NCBI RefSeq assembly: GCF_946480385.1
Contig: NZ_CAMLJP010000053.1
Span: forward strand, 1 to 39,733
Direction: 5' to 3'
Length of the DNA stretch: 39,733 nucleotides
DNA from: an uncultured Azospirillum sp.
GTDB lineage: Bacteria; Pseudomonadota; Alphaproteobacteria; Azospirillales; Azospirillaceae
Part shown: positions 33,630-39,733 of the stretch, one piece after another
How positions within the stretch are numbered: position 1 is the first letter of the stretch
Layout: each line of letters opens with the position of its first letter
Translations under genes and position numbers: made by a program
Notes under the pieces: model-generated
The model's database searches: none
Seen by the model: only the letters and a program-made list of their open reading frames with translations
Told to the model about the DNA's origin: nothing

Positions 33630-34747
33630 GTCGCCGCCTCCAGGAAGGCGTGCAGTTCCTCGGGCGTGGGCGGTCGCTTGGCGCGGGTGGCCAGCGCGCG
33701 GACGCGGGGCAGAACCGCCTGCGCCGTGGCGTCGTCGCAGGCGATGCCCAGCCGCTCGTAGGCCAGCTTTACCGCCGCGGTGCCGGAATGCTTGCCCAGC
33801 ACGATGCGGTGCTCGCGTCCGACTTCGGCCGGGTCGAAATTCTGGTAGGTGGCGCGGTCGCGCAGCAGCCCGTCGACATGGATGCCGGCCTCGTGGGTGA
33901 AGACGGCGGAGCCGACGATCGACTTGTTGACCGCCACCGGCCGGTTGGAGGCCCGCTCCACCAGATCGCTGATGGCGCCGAGCGACCGCGTCTCCACGCC
34001 GCTGTCGATGTGGTAGAGGTGCTTCAGCGACACCACCACCTCCTCCAGCGGGGCGTTGCCGGCGCGCTCGCCGAGCCCGTTCACCGTGGTGTTGACATGG
34101 GTGGCGCCGCCCAGCACCGCCGCCAGCGAGTTGGCATTGGCGAGGCCGAGATCGTCATGGGCGTGGATCTCGATTTCCAGATCGGTGGCCCGGCGCAGCC
34201 GTTCGATGCAGGCGCGCGTCTGGAAGGGGTCGAGCACGCCCAGCGTGTCGGCGAAACGGAAGCGCCGCGCTCCGGCCTCCTGCGCCACCGTGGCGGCGGC
34301 GATCAGGAAATCCATGTCGGCACGGGAGGAATCCTCGCCGCCGACGCTGACCTCCAGCCCATGGTCGCGCGCCTGTTTCACCTTGCGCTCGATCTCCGCC
34401 AGCGCCCAGGCACGGCTGCGCTTCAACTTCTTCGTGATGTGGATGTCGGACACCGGCATCGACAGGTTGACGAAGCCGACATTGCAGGACAGCGCCGCCT
34501 TCAGGTCGGCGTCGTGCATGCGGCACCACACCATCAGCCGGCCCTTCAGCCCCAGCGACGCCACGGCGCGGATGCCCTCGCGCTCCTCCTCGCCCATGGC
34601 GGGGATGCCGATCTCCTGCTCCGGCACGCCGGCGGCGTCGAGCGCGCGGGCGATGGCGATCTTCTCGTCGAGCGTGAAGGCGACACCGGCGGTCTGCTCG
34701 CCGTCGCGCAGCGTGGTGTCGTTGATGGTGGCGAAGGTGGTGGGCAT
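33626..34747 (-). CDS. nifV: Homocitrate synthase NifV
   Basis: A 373-residue enzyme that condenses acetyl-CoA and 2-oxoglutarate to homocitrate, the organic ligand of FeMo-co. The HMGL-like TIM barrel starts with [17 protein letters not shown] (residues 8-24), with the metal-binding Asp and catalytic Arg. It continues with [18 protein letters not shown] (about 173-190) and [21 protein letters not shown] (about 196-216), which carries the HxN-type metal site and the GERxGN loop. The start is the ATG at 34747; the frame upstream to 34858 is non-conserved. A 134-base spacer with strong secondary structure separates it from nifS, the only sizeable gap in the operon. Confidence 0.95.
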   Translation of the reverse strand: MPTTFATINDTTLRDGEQTAGVAFTLDEKIAIARALDAAGVPEQEIGIPAMGEEEREGIRAVASLGLKGRLMVWCRMHDADLKAALSCNVGFVNLSMPVSDIHITKKLKRSRAWALAEIERKVKQARDHGLEVSVGGEDSSRADMDFLIAAATVAQEAGARRFRFADTLGVLDPFQTRACIERLRRATDLEIEIHAHDDLGLANANSLAAVLGGATHVNTTVNGLGERAGNAPLEEVVVSLKHLYHIDSGVETRSLGAISDLVERASNRPVAVNKSIVGSAVFTHEAGIHVDGLLRDRATYQNFDPAEVGREHRIVLGKHSGTAAVKLAYERLGIACDDATAQAVLPRVRALATRAKRPPTPEELHAFLEAAT

Positions 34748-34794
34748 GGGGGCACCTCGCGCGCGGGGGCAAGTACCGCCCCCATGAGAAGTGT

Positions 34795-34872
34795 CGCAGG
34801 CCGGGCCGGGGACCCGCCCCGACGGGGTGTCGTCGGGCGGGGTGCCGGGACGGGCCATCGACCCGGCCTGCG
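34795..34872. repeat. Nested stem-loop between nifS and nifV
   Basis: The outer arms CGCAGGCCGGG (34795-34805) and CCCGGCCTGCG (34862-34872) are a perfect 11-bp inverted repeat. Inside, a second pair at about 34812-34824 and 34831-34843 matches at 11 of 13 positions. In the mRNA this forms a long GC-rich cruciform-like structure directly after the nifS stop, without a T-run. Confidence 0.85.
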
Positions 34873-34881
34873 ATTCCGGTG

Positions 34882-36087
34882 TTACGAATAAACGGGTGCG
34901 AATTCCTTGGGCTTTCCCGCTTCCTGCTGCCAGTAGGGCGAAAGGCTGCGCAGCTTGGCGATGATGCCCGGCACCACGGCGATGACCCGGTCGATCTCCT
35001 CCTCCGTCGTGTCGCGCGACAGCGAGAAGCGGGTGGCGCCATGGGCGGCGGTGTAGGGCACGCCCATGGCCCGCATGACGTGGCTGGGCTCCAGCGATCC
35101 GGAGGTGCAGGCGGAGCCGGAGGACGCGGCGATGCCGGCCTCGTTCAGCAGCAGGAGGATCGCCTCGCCCTCGATGTATTCGAAGGCGATGTTGCAGGTG
35201 TTGGGCAGGCGGTTGTCGGGGTTGCCGGTGACGAAGCAGCTCGGCACAGCCGCCAGGATCGCCTGTTCCAGCTTGTCGCGCAGCGCCTTCACTCGCGTGT
35301 TCTCGTCGCCCATATGGACCAGCGCCAATTGGGCAGCGGCGCCCAGCCCGACGATGCCCGGCGCGTTCTCGGTGCCGGCGCGGCGAGAGCGTTCCTGATG
35401 GCCGCCGCGCAGCATCGGCCGGTAGCGCAGGCCGCGTTTGACGTAGAGCGCGCCGATGCCCTTGGGGGCGTGCAACTTGTGGCCGGACAGCGACAGCATG
35501 TCGATGGCGCTGTCGGCCAGCTTCATCGGGATCTTGCCGACCGACTGGACCGCGTCGGTGTGGAAGAGGGCGCCGACCTCCTTGGCCATGCGCGCCAGTT
35601 CCTCAATCGGGAAGATCGTCCCGGTCTCGTTGTTGGCCCACATGATGGAGACGATGGCGACCTGATCGGACAGCGCGGCGTGGTAGGCATCCATGTCGAG
35701 ATTGCCGCGGTTGTCCACCGGGATGCGGTGGACCTTATAGCCGCGCTTCTTCTCCAGATACTCGCAGAGCGCCAGCACGCCGGGATGCTCGACCACGCTG
35801 GTGACGATCTCGCGCTTCTTCGGATAGGCCTCCAGCGCCGACAGGATGGCGGTGTTGTCGCTTTCCGTGCCGCCGGAGGTGAAAACGATCTCGCTGTCAT
35901 GGGCGGCGCCCAGCAGGGCCTGGACCTGCTTGCGCGCCCATTCGATCTTGCCGCCCACCGCGGCGCCGAAGCCGTGCATGGAGGACGGGTTGCCGAAATG
36001 CTCGGTGAAGAGCGGCAGCATCTCCTGCAGCACTTCCGGATCGACGCGGGTGGTGGCGTTGTTGTCGAGATAGATTCCCTGGCTCAT
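34882..36087 (-). CDS. nifS: Cysteine desulfurase NifS
   Basis: A 401-residue PLP enzyme that takes sulfur from cysteine to build clusters on NifU. The N-terminus [15 protein letters not shown] is standard. The PLP lysine is K204 in [12 protein letters not shown], with [10 protein letters not shown] (about 176-185) contacting the cofactor. The persulfide cysteine is C327 in [16 protein letters not shown], in the long active-site loop of the NifS/IscS group. Length is normal. It starts four bases after the nifU stop, so the two are tightly coupled, as expected of donor and scaffold. Confidence 0.97.
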   Translation of the reverse strand: MSQGIYLDNNATTRVDPEVLQEMLPLFTEHFGNPSSMHGFGAAVGGKIEWARKQVQALLGAAHDSEIVFTSGGTESDNTAILSALEAYPKKREIVTSVVEHPGVLALCEYLEKKRGYKVHRIPVDNRGNLDMDAYHAALSDQVAIVSIMWANNETGTIFPIEELARMAKEVGALFHTDAVQSVGKIPMKLADSAIDMLSLSGHKLHAPKGIGALYVKRGLRYRPMLRGGHQERSRRAGTENAPGIVGLGAAAQLALVHMGDENTRVKALRDKLEQAILAAVPSCFVTGNPDNRLPNTCNIAFEYIEGEAILLLLNEAGIAASSGSACTSGSLEPSHVMRAMGVPYTAAHGATRFSLSRDTTEEEIDRVIAVVPGIIAKLRSLSPYWQQEAGKPKEFAPVYS

Positions 36088-36091
36088 GGCG

Positions 36092-37012
36092 TCACGCTCC
36101 CACTGGCATGAGAGAGGCGGGCTTGACCCGCACGAACTCGCCGAGCTTCTCGACCAGCTTCATCTGCACGCCCATCATCGTGCCGGCCGACTGCGAACAG
36201 CCGGAGCAGGCGCCGGACAGCCGGACGTAGATGTCCTTGCCGTCGATGTCGACCAGTTCCACGTCGCCGCCGTCGCGCTGGATCTGCGGGCGCATCTCCT
36301 CGATGGCGCTCATGATGGCCTGCATGCGCTGCACGTTGGTCAGCTTGGGCGCCGCTGCCGGTTCGGCCTTGGGTTCCAGCGGCTTGATGGCGTCCAGCCC
36401 GACGGTGCCGGGGGTGTGCTTCTTGGCGGGCTTCAGGGCGCCGGTCTTCGCCAGCACCTCTTCCAGCACCTCCTCGATCTTCTCGTGGCAGGTCTGGCAG
36501 GAGCCGCCGGCCTTGGTGTAGTGGGTGACCTCCTCCAGCGAGGTCAGGCCGTTCACGGTCACCGCGCGCTCGATCATGGCGGCGTCGATGCCGAAGCACT
36601 TGCAGACCAGCTCGCCTTCCTCATGGTCGTCTTCCCACGCCTCCCCCTTGTAGTTGGCGATGGCGGCGCGCAGGGCCTCGGCACCCATGACGGAGCAGTG
36701 CATCTTCTCCGGCGGCAGGCCGCCCAGATACTCGGCGATGTCGCGGTTGGTCAGGGTCAGCGCGTCGTCCACCGTCTTGCCGATGATCATCTCGGTCAGC
36801 GCGGAGCTTGAGGCGATGGCCGAGCCGCAGCCGAAGGTCTGGAACTTCGCATCCTGGATGATCTGGGTGTCGGGATCGACCTTCAGCATCAGACGCAGCG
36901 CGTCGCCGCAGGTGATGGAGCCGACCTCGCCGACCGCGTTGGCGCTGTCCAGGACACCGGAGTTCTTCGGGTTGAAGAAGTGTTCCTTGACCTTGTCGGT
37001 GTAGTTCCACAT
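36092..37012 (-). CDS. nifU: Fe-S cluster scaffold protein NifU
   Basis: A 306-residue, three-domain scaffold. The N-terminal IscU-like domain (1-125) has C35, C62 and C106 for transient clusters. The central domain has a permanent [2Fe-2S] site at C137, C139, C172 and C175. The C-terminal Nfu domain (about 225-306) has C269 and C272 in ACSGCS. A Pro/Ala/Lys-rich linker (about 190-225) separates the last two. This is the full NifU layout of diazotrophs rather than a housekeeping IscU. It lies between iscA (56 bases before) and nifS (four bases after). Confidence 0.97.
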   Translation of the reverse strand: MWNYTDKVKEHFFNPKNSGVLDSANAVGEVGSITCGDALRLMLKVDPDTQIIQDAKFQTFGCGSAIASSSALTEMIIGKTVDDALTLTNRDIAEYLGGLPPEKMHCSVMGAEALRAAIANYKGEAWEDDHEEGELVCKCFGIDAAMIERAVTVNGLTSLEEVTHYTKAGGSCQTCHEKIEEVLEEVLAKTGALKPAKKHTPGTVGLDAIKPLEPKAEPAAAPKLTNVQRMQAIMSAIEEMRPQIQRDGGDVELVDIDGKDIYVRLSGACSGCSQSAGTMMGVQMKLVEKLGEFVRVKPASLMPVGA

Positions 37013-37068
37013 GTCGCTGCTGCCTTTCCGTGGGGTGCGCGCCTAGGGGAAGAGTGTCCGGGGGGACT

Positions 37069-37461
37069 TCAGTGGGTCGAATAGGGGGCCGTCGATCCGC
37101 AGCTGGACGAGGAGGTCGAGCAGGAACCACTGCCTTCACCGGCCGAGAAGGACTTGCCGCAGCCGCAGCTGCTGGTCGCGTTCGGGTTGTCGAACTTGAA
37201 GCCGGAGCCTTCGATGCCCTCGACGAAATCGACCACCACGCCGCTGAGGAAGGGCTGGCTGTTGGCGTCGACGAAGATGGTGACCGGGCCGAAGCTGAGC
37301 ACCGTGTCGTCGTCGCCGGCCGCCGCCTCCAGGCCCATCTGGTATTTCAGGCCGGCGCAGCCGCCGTCGGTCACCGCGATCCGCAAGCCGGCGGCCGCGC
37401 CGCCCGACTTCGCCAGGACCCGTTCCAGGGTGGAAACCGCCGCATCCGTCAGAGTGACCAT
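37069..37461 (-). CDS. Nif-type A-type Fe-S carrier (IscA/HesB family)
   Basis: A 130-residue A-type carrier, first gene of the nif operon. The three ligands of the family are C35 (TDGGCAGLKY), C99 and C101 (SSCGCGKSF). It resembles the IscA(Nif)/HesB proteins that help load clusters on NifU or nitrogenase. After residue 106 there is a 24-residue tail of mostly Ser and Gly with two more cysteines, C114 and C121, not part of the usual fold. The ATG at 37461 has AGGAGG upstream; the longer frame to 37557 would start upstream of the likely transcription start. It is expressed from the -24/-12 promoter at 37518-37533. Confidence 0.9.
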   Translation of the reverse strand: MVTLTDAAVSTLERVLAKSGGAAAGLRIAVTDGGCAGLKYQMGLEAAAGDDDTVLSFGPVTIFVDANSQPFLSGVVVDFVEGIEGSGFKFDNPNATSSCGCGKSFSAGEGSGSCSTSSSSCGSTAPYSTH

Positions 37462-37517
37462 GTCCCGCCTCCTCAAGCCGCGTTGCCGGGGATGCCGGCC
37501 GATCTGACGGGAAGTAG

Positions 37518-37533
37518 AGCAAGGGCTGTGCCA
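37518..37533 (-). promoter_or_regulatory. Sigma-54 (-24/-12) promoter of iscA-nifUSV-cysE-nifW
   Basis: Read on the minus strand, TGGCAC-AGCCC-TTGCT matches TGGCAC-N5-TTGCW exactly. Transcription should start near 37506, leaving about 45 bases of leader before iscA. Confidence 0.93.
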
Positions 37534-37633
37534 AATCGGCAAAGTGTTGATTTCCAAGGATTGTCAGGCTGAAACGGCTTGGCGAGAGTCCGACAAAGTT
37601 CCGCACACGAACCGTTTTGTCGGGTTTGGCGCG

Positions 37634-37649
37634 TGTCGGTTTTGCGACA
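37634..37649. promoter_or_regulatory. NifA upstream activator site in the iscA divergent region
   Basis: TGT-CGGTTTTGCG-ACA is an exact TGT-N10-ACA site, very like the proximal fixA site (both TGTCG...TTTGCGACA). It is about 100 bases from the iscA -24 element and about 80 from the weak rightward candidate, so it could serve both directions. Confidence 0.87.
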
Positions 37650-37728
37650 GCCGCGACACTTCGCCGCACAAAAATACTATGGTCTTTCAGCCTGTCCGCG
37701 CGCGTACCATGGGACGTCGTCGGTGCAT

Positions 37729-37743
37729 CGGATGATTGATTGC
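37729..37743 (+). promoter_or_regulatory. Weak -24/-12-like element before the TPR-like gene
   Basis: CGGATG-ATTGA-TTGC keeps the essential GG and GC at the right 10-base spacing and a full TTGC, but not the flanking TxxCAC. Transcription would start near 37755, 18 bases before the ATG at 37773. Confidence 0.4.
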
Positions 37744-37772
37744 GTCAGCAGGAAATACAGGCGAGGGAAGCG

Positions 37773-38297
37773 ATGAGCGACGAACCGATCGAACTCAGGA
37801 TGTCGAACGGCCGCATGGCCTTCGGCGACGTGCCCGAACAGATCGACGAACTGCTGCAGGAGGCGGTGAAGGCCCGCGACGTGCCCGACGCCTGCGAGGC
37901 GCTGTTGTGGGAGGCGCACCGCAAGGGGCCGCGGGTGCTGCCGGTCTTCTACGCGCTCTACAAATTCTACTTCAACCGCAAGAAGCTGGGCGAGGCGGAG
38001 CGGGTGGCCCGCATTGGGCTGGACGCTGCGGCATTGCAGGGCGGCTTTCCGGCCGACTGGTCGCAACTGACCGCCGGTTCCACTGACTGGACGGCGGCCG
38101 GGCCGGCGCGCTTCTTCCTGTTCACCATGAAGGCGCTGGCCTTCATCGAACTGCGCCGCCACAACCGCGACAAGGCGCTGGCGATCCTCGCCAAGATGGC
38201 GGAGATCGACCCGGCCGATCAGGTCGGCTACGGCACCATCGCCGCGCTGGCCCGCGGGCTGGGCAATGGGATGGATGGAGAAGGCGGGGCGGGGTAA
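37773..38297 (+). CDS. TPR-like protein divergent from the nif operon, function unknown
   Basis: A 174-residue soluble, helical protein. The first 20 residues (MSDEPIELRMSNGRMAFGD) are likely a beta-type lead-in. From about residue 21 it has helix pairs with the TPR look: EALLWEAHRKGPRVLPVFYALYKFYFNRKKLGEAERVARIGL, and later NRDKALAILAKMAEIDPADQVGYGTIAAL. Between them is a Trp/Thr-rich loop (DWSQLTAGSTDWTAAGP). It has no cysteine cluster or signal peptide. GAGGGAAG precedes the ATG at 37773. I do not recognise a named family. It faces away from iscA across a NifA site, so co-regulation with nif is likely, and a role in assembling nitrogenase or its cofactors is an inference. Confidence 0.8.
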   Translation: MSDEPIELRMSNGRMAFGDVPEQIDELLQEAVKARDVPDACEALLWEAHRKGPRVLPVFYALYKFYFNRKKLGEAERVARIGLDAAALQGGFPADWSQLTAGSTDWTAAGPARFFLFTMKALAFIELRRHNRDKALAILAKMAEIDPADQVGYGTIAALARGLGNGMDGEGGAG

Positions 38298-38300
38298 CGC

Positions 38301-38343
38301 AAAAAAAAAAGCCCCCCGGCCCAGGGGGGATCCGGGCCGGGGG
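38301..38343 (-). terminator. Intrinsic terminator of the ene-reductase gene
   Basis: On the minus strand the perfect 10-bp stem CCCCCGGCCC/GGGCCGGGGG (38313-38322 with 38334-38343) is followed by ten T (38310-38301). It lies about 95 bases after the stop of the leftward gene. It would also block read-through toward the TPR-like gene. Confidence 0.9.
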
Positions 38344-38436
38344 CAGCGGGGATTTGCGTCTCACGACGCTCTCACGACGCGCTCTCACGTCGAGAGGACA
38401 TGCGGTCCCGTTGGGGAATTCGGGACCGCAATCCGG

Positions 38437-39552
38437 TCAAGCGGCGACGGATTCGAGCGCCGGATAGTCGGTGTAGCCCTTGGCGTCGCCGCCGTAATAG
38501 GTGGTGCGGTCCGGCTCGGCCAGCGATGCGCCGGCACGCAGGCGCACGGGCAGGTCCGGGTTGGAGATGAAGGCCTCGCCGAAGCTGACCGCGTCGGCCT
38601 CGCCGTTCGCCAGGGCGGTGTCGGCGTCGGCCCGGCTGTAGCCGCCATTCAGGATGAACGGTCCCTTGAAGGCCGCGCGCAAGGCGGACGCCACATGCGG
38701 CGCGCCCTCCGGCGGAGCCATGTGGTGGCCAGGCCGTCCCTCGATCACATGCAGATAGGCGAGGTTGAAGGGGTTCAGCGCCTTGGTGATCGCCAGGAAA
38801 TGCGGCAGCGGATCGCTGTCCGTCATGTCGTTGAACACGCCGGTCGGCGACAGGCGGACGCCGATACGGTCGGCGCCGACGGCATGGGCCGTGGCTTCCA
38901 GAATCTCCAGCAGGAAGCGGCAGCGGTTCTCCACCGTCCCGCCATACTGGTCGCTGCGGGTGTTGGTGCCGTCGCGCAGGAACTGGTCGATCAGATAGCC
39001 GTTGGCCGCGTGGATCTCGACGCCGTCCAGGCCGGCATCGAACACCGCGCGCTTGGCAGCGTCGGCGAAGTGGCGGACGAGGCCGGGGATCTCGGCGGTC
39101 TCCAGGGCGCGCGGCACCGGGAACGGCTCCATGCCGGCGCCGGTGTAGAGCTGGCCCTTCGCCGCGATGGCAGACGGGGCGACCGGGGCGGCGCCGTTCG
39201 GCTGGAAGCGCGGGTGGGAGATGCGGCCGACATGCCAAAGCTGGGTAACGATCCGCCCGCCGGCGTCATGCACGGCGTCCGCCACCGCGCGCCAGGCCAG
39301 GGTCTGGGCATCGGTGTGGATGCCCGGCGTGTTGGGATAGCCCTGGGCGGTGTCGCAGACCTGTGTCGCTTCGGTGATGATCAGGCCGGCCGAGGCGCGC
39401 TGTGCGTAATATTCGGCGGTGAGCGCGGTCGGGCAGTTGCCCTCGCCGGCGCGGCTGCGGGTCATCGGCGCCATGATGACACGGTTCGGCAGCTCGATGG
39501 CGCCGAGGCGCAGCGGGGTGAACAGGTCAGGCTTAGCAGTGCTTTGCGGCAT
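38437..39552 (-). CDS. Old Yellow Enzyme family alkene reductase (NemA-like)
   Basis: A 371-residue FMN-dependent, NAD(P)H-using enzyme that reduces activated C=C bonds and may act on nitro compounds and N-ethylmaleimide. The TIM barrel begins LFTPLRLGAIELPNRVIMAPMTRSRA (about 10-35). The substrate-binding HxxN pair is in DGVEIHAANGYLIDQFLRDGTN (about 174-195), and FMN contacts include RSDQYGGTVENR. The C-terminus FGEAFISNPDLPVRL is also standard. It stands alone, ends at a strong terminator, and has two palindromes upstream shared with a divergent gene, a layout typical of NemR/MarR/TetR-controlled reductases. Confidence 0.93.
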   Translation of the reverse strand: MPQSTAKPDLFTPLRLGAIELPNRVIMAPMTRSRAGEGNCPTALTAEYYAQRASAGLIITEATQVCDTAQGYPNTPGIHTDAQTLAWRAVADAVHDAGGRIVTQLWHVGRISHPRFQPNGAAPVAPSAIAAKGQLYTGAGMEPFPVPRALETAEIPGLVRHFADAAKRAVFDAGLDGVEIHAANGYLIDQFLRDGTNTRSDQYGGTVENRCRFLLEILEATAHAVGADRIGVRLSPTGVFNDMTDSDPLPHFLAITKALNPFNLAYLHVIEGRPGHHMAPPEGAPHVASALRAAFKGPFILNGGYSRADADTALANGEADAVSFGEAFISNPDLPVRLRAGASLAEPDRTTYYGGDAKGYTDYPALESVAA

Positions 39553-39595
39553 GGCGGGACTACCCCCTATTGGCCCCTGTTGGGCAAATCGGCTT

Positions 39596-39615
39596 GTATG
39601 TATGTGAGTACATAC
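39596..39615. promoter_or_regulatory. Operator-like palindrome 1
   Basis: GTATGTA (39596-39602) and TACATAC (39609-39615) are a perfect 7-bp inverted repeat with a 6-base spacer. It is 43 bases before the reductase start, in the place of a repressor site. Confidence 0.75.
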
Positions 39616-39634
39616 TTGAACCGGAGCCCGCCGC

Positions 39635-39664
39635 TTGTCAAGTATGTATCTGCATACTTATTAT
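39635..39664 (+). promoter_or_regulatory. Rightward sigma-70 promoter overlapping palindrome 2
   Basis: TTGTCA (39635-39640) and TATTAT (39659-39664) are 18 bases apart, each matching consensus at five of six positions. Transcription would start near 39671. Palindrome 2 fills the spacer. Confidence 0.6.
39640..39659. promoter_or_regulatory. Operator-like palindrome 2
   Basis: AAGTATG (39640-39646) and CATACTT (39653-39659) are a perfect 7-bp inverted repeat with a 6-base spacer. Its centre is 44 bases from that of palindrome 1, about four helical turns, so two dimers could bind on one face of the DNA. Confidence 0.75.
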
Positions 39665-39698
39665 GAAGCTGACGGGACGCACCGGAGAGGGACGGGTT

Positions 39699-39733
39699 TT
39701 GGACGCAAGCAAGGACGCCGCTGGCAAGGACGA
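39699..39733 (+). CDS. Partial divergent gene at the window end, probable regulator
   Basis: A TTG at 39699 with GGAGAGG (39683-39689) nine bases upstream opens a frame that runs to the window edge (MDASKDAAGKD). An in-frame ATG at 39663 is less likely because it lies within the predicted -10 box. Only eleven codons are seen, so the call of a repressor rests on the palindromes and divergent layout alone. Confidence 0.4.
   Translation, partial: MDASKDAAGKD

Larger units (their letters stand above)
37462..37772. other. 311-bp divergent regulatory region of the nif operon
   Basis: This gap separates iscA (leftward) and the TPR-like gene (rightward). It contains a perfect sigma-54 promoter for iscA, one exact NifA site near the middle, and a weak -24/-12 candidate facing right, each listed separately. 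A local AT-rich patch (about 37666-37690) may aid bending. No gene is seen. Confidence 0.8.

Noticed and set aside
1..39733. CRISPR arrays, insertion sequences, prophage or integrase genes, tRNA or rRNA genes
   Set aside because: No regularly spaced repeats, transposase or integrase motifs, tRNA cloverleaf or rRNA sequence was recognised. tRNA detection by eye is limited, so a tRNAscan run would settle that part.

Overview
The window reads as chromosome of a GC-rich, nitrogen-fixing alphaproteobacterium, most likely Azospirillum or a close Rhodospirillales relative. This is inferred from three things: a zeta-type ATPase inhibitor (DUF1476) gene, which is an alphaproteobacterial marker; the pairing of fixABCX with an iscA-nifU-nifS-nifV-cysE-nifW operon; and sigma-54/NifA promoters with TGT-N10-ACA upstream activator sites. 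No rRNA, tRNA, insertion sequence, prophage or CRISPR array was seen.

Region 1 (1-14.3 kb) is ordinary core genome with short, often convergent transcription units. It holds an MgtC-like membrane protein, a Bcr/CflA drug exporter, ribF (FMN/FAD synthesis), a MaoC-like hydratase, an RlpA-like wall protein, an alpha/beta hydrolase, a DUF6352-like protein, an AI-2E-family transporter and a CreA-like protein. These are followed by a divergent pair of amidohydrolases for acylated amino acids (aspartoacylase-like and N-formylglutamate amidohydrolase), the ATPase zeta subunit, a TANGO2/NRDE protein, purC-purS and an AlkA-like DNA glycosylase.

Region 2 (14.3-23.3 kb) is rich in envelope genes. It has a YegS-type lipid kinase and a translationally coupled LpxH-like phosphoesterase plus glycosyltransferase. 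After a LysE exporter, an orphan lipoprotein and a 51-residue small protein comes the compact waaA-lpxK-lpxL-like lipid A/Kdo operon, ending with a second LysE exporter.

Region 3 (23.3-27.5 kb) holds a solitary BglII/BstYI-like endonuclease gene with no methyltransferase in view. It is divergent from a 1027-residue hybrid histidine kinase (REC, DUF3369-like, HisKA, HATPase, degenerate REC, REC, Hpt).

Region 4 (27.5-38.3 kb) is the nitrogen-fixation block. fixABCX (electron bifurcation to the nitrogenase reductant) runs rightward from a perfect -24/-12 promoter with two tandem NifA sites. The operon iscA-nifU-nifS-nifV-cysE-nifW (Fe-S cluster assembly, homocitrate, cysteine supply, nitrogenase protection) runs leftward from its own perfect -24/-12 promoter. 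Between the two lie an orphan single-domain response regulator and an unrecognised 100-residue gene. To the right, an unrecognised TPR-like gene faces away from iscA and appears to share its NifA site. These small orphan genes are the best candidates for undescribed nitrogen-fixation functions.

Region 5 (38.3-39.7 kb) carries an Old Yellow Enzyme-family reductase with an intrinsic terminator. Two palindromic operator-like sites lie between it and the start of a divergent gene cut by the window end, probably its repressor.
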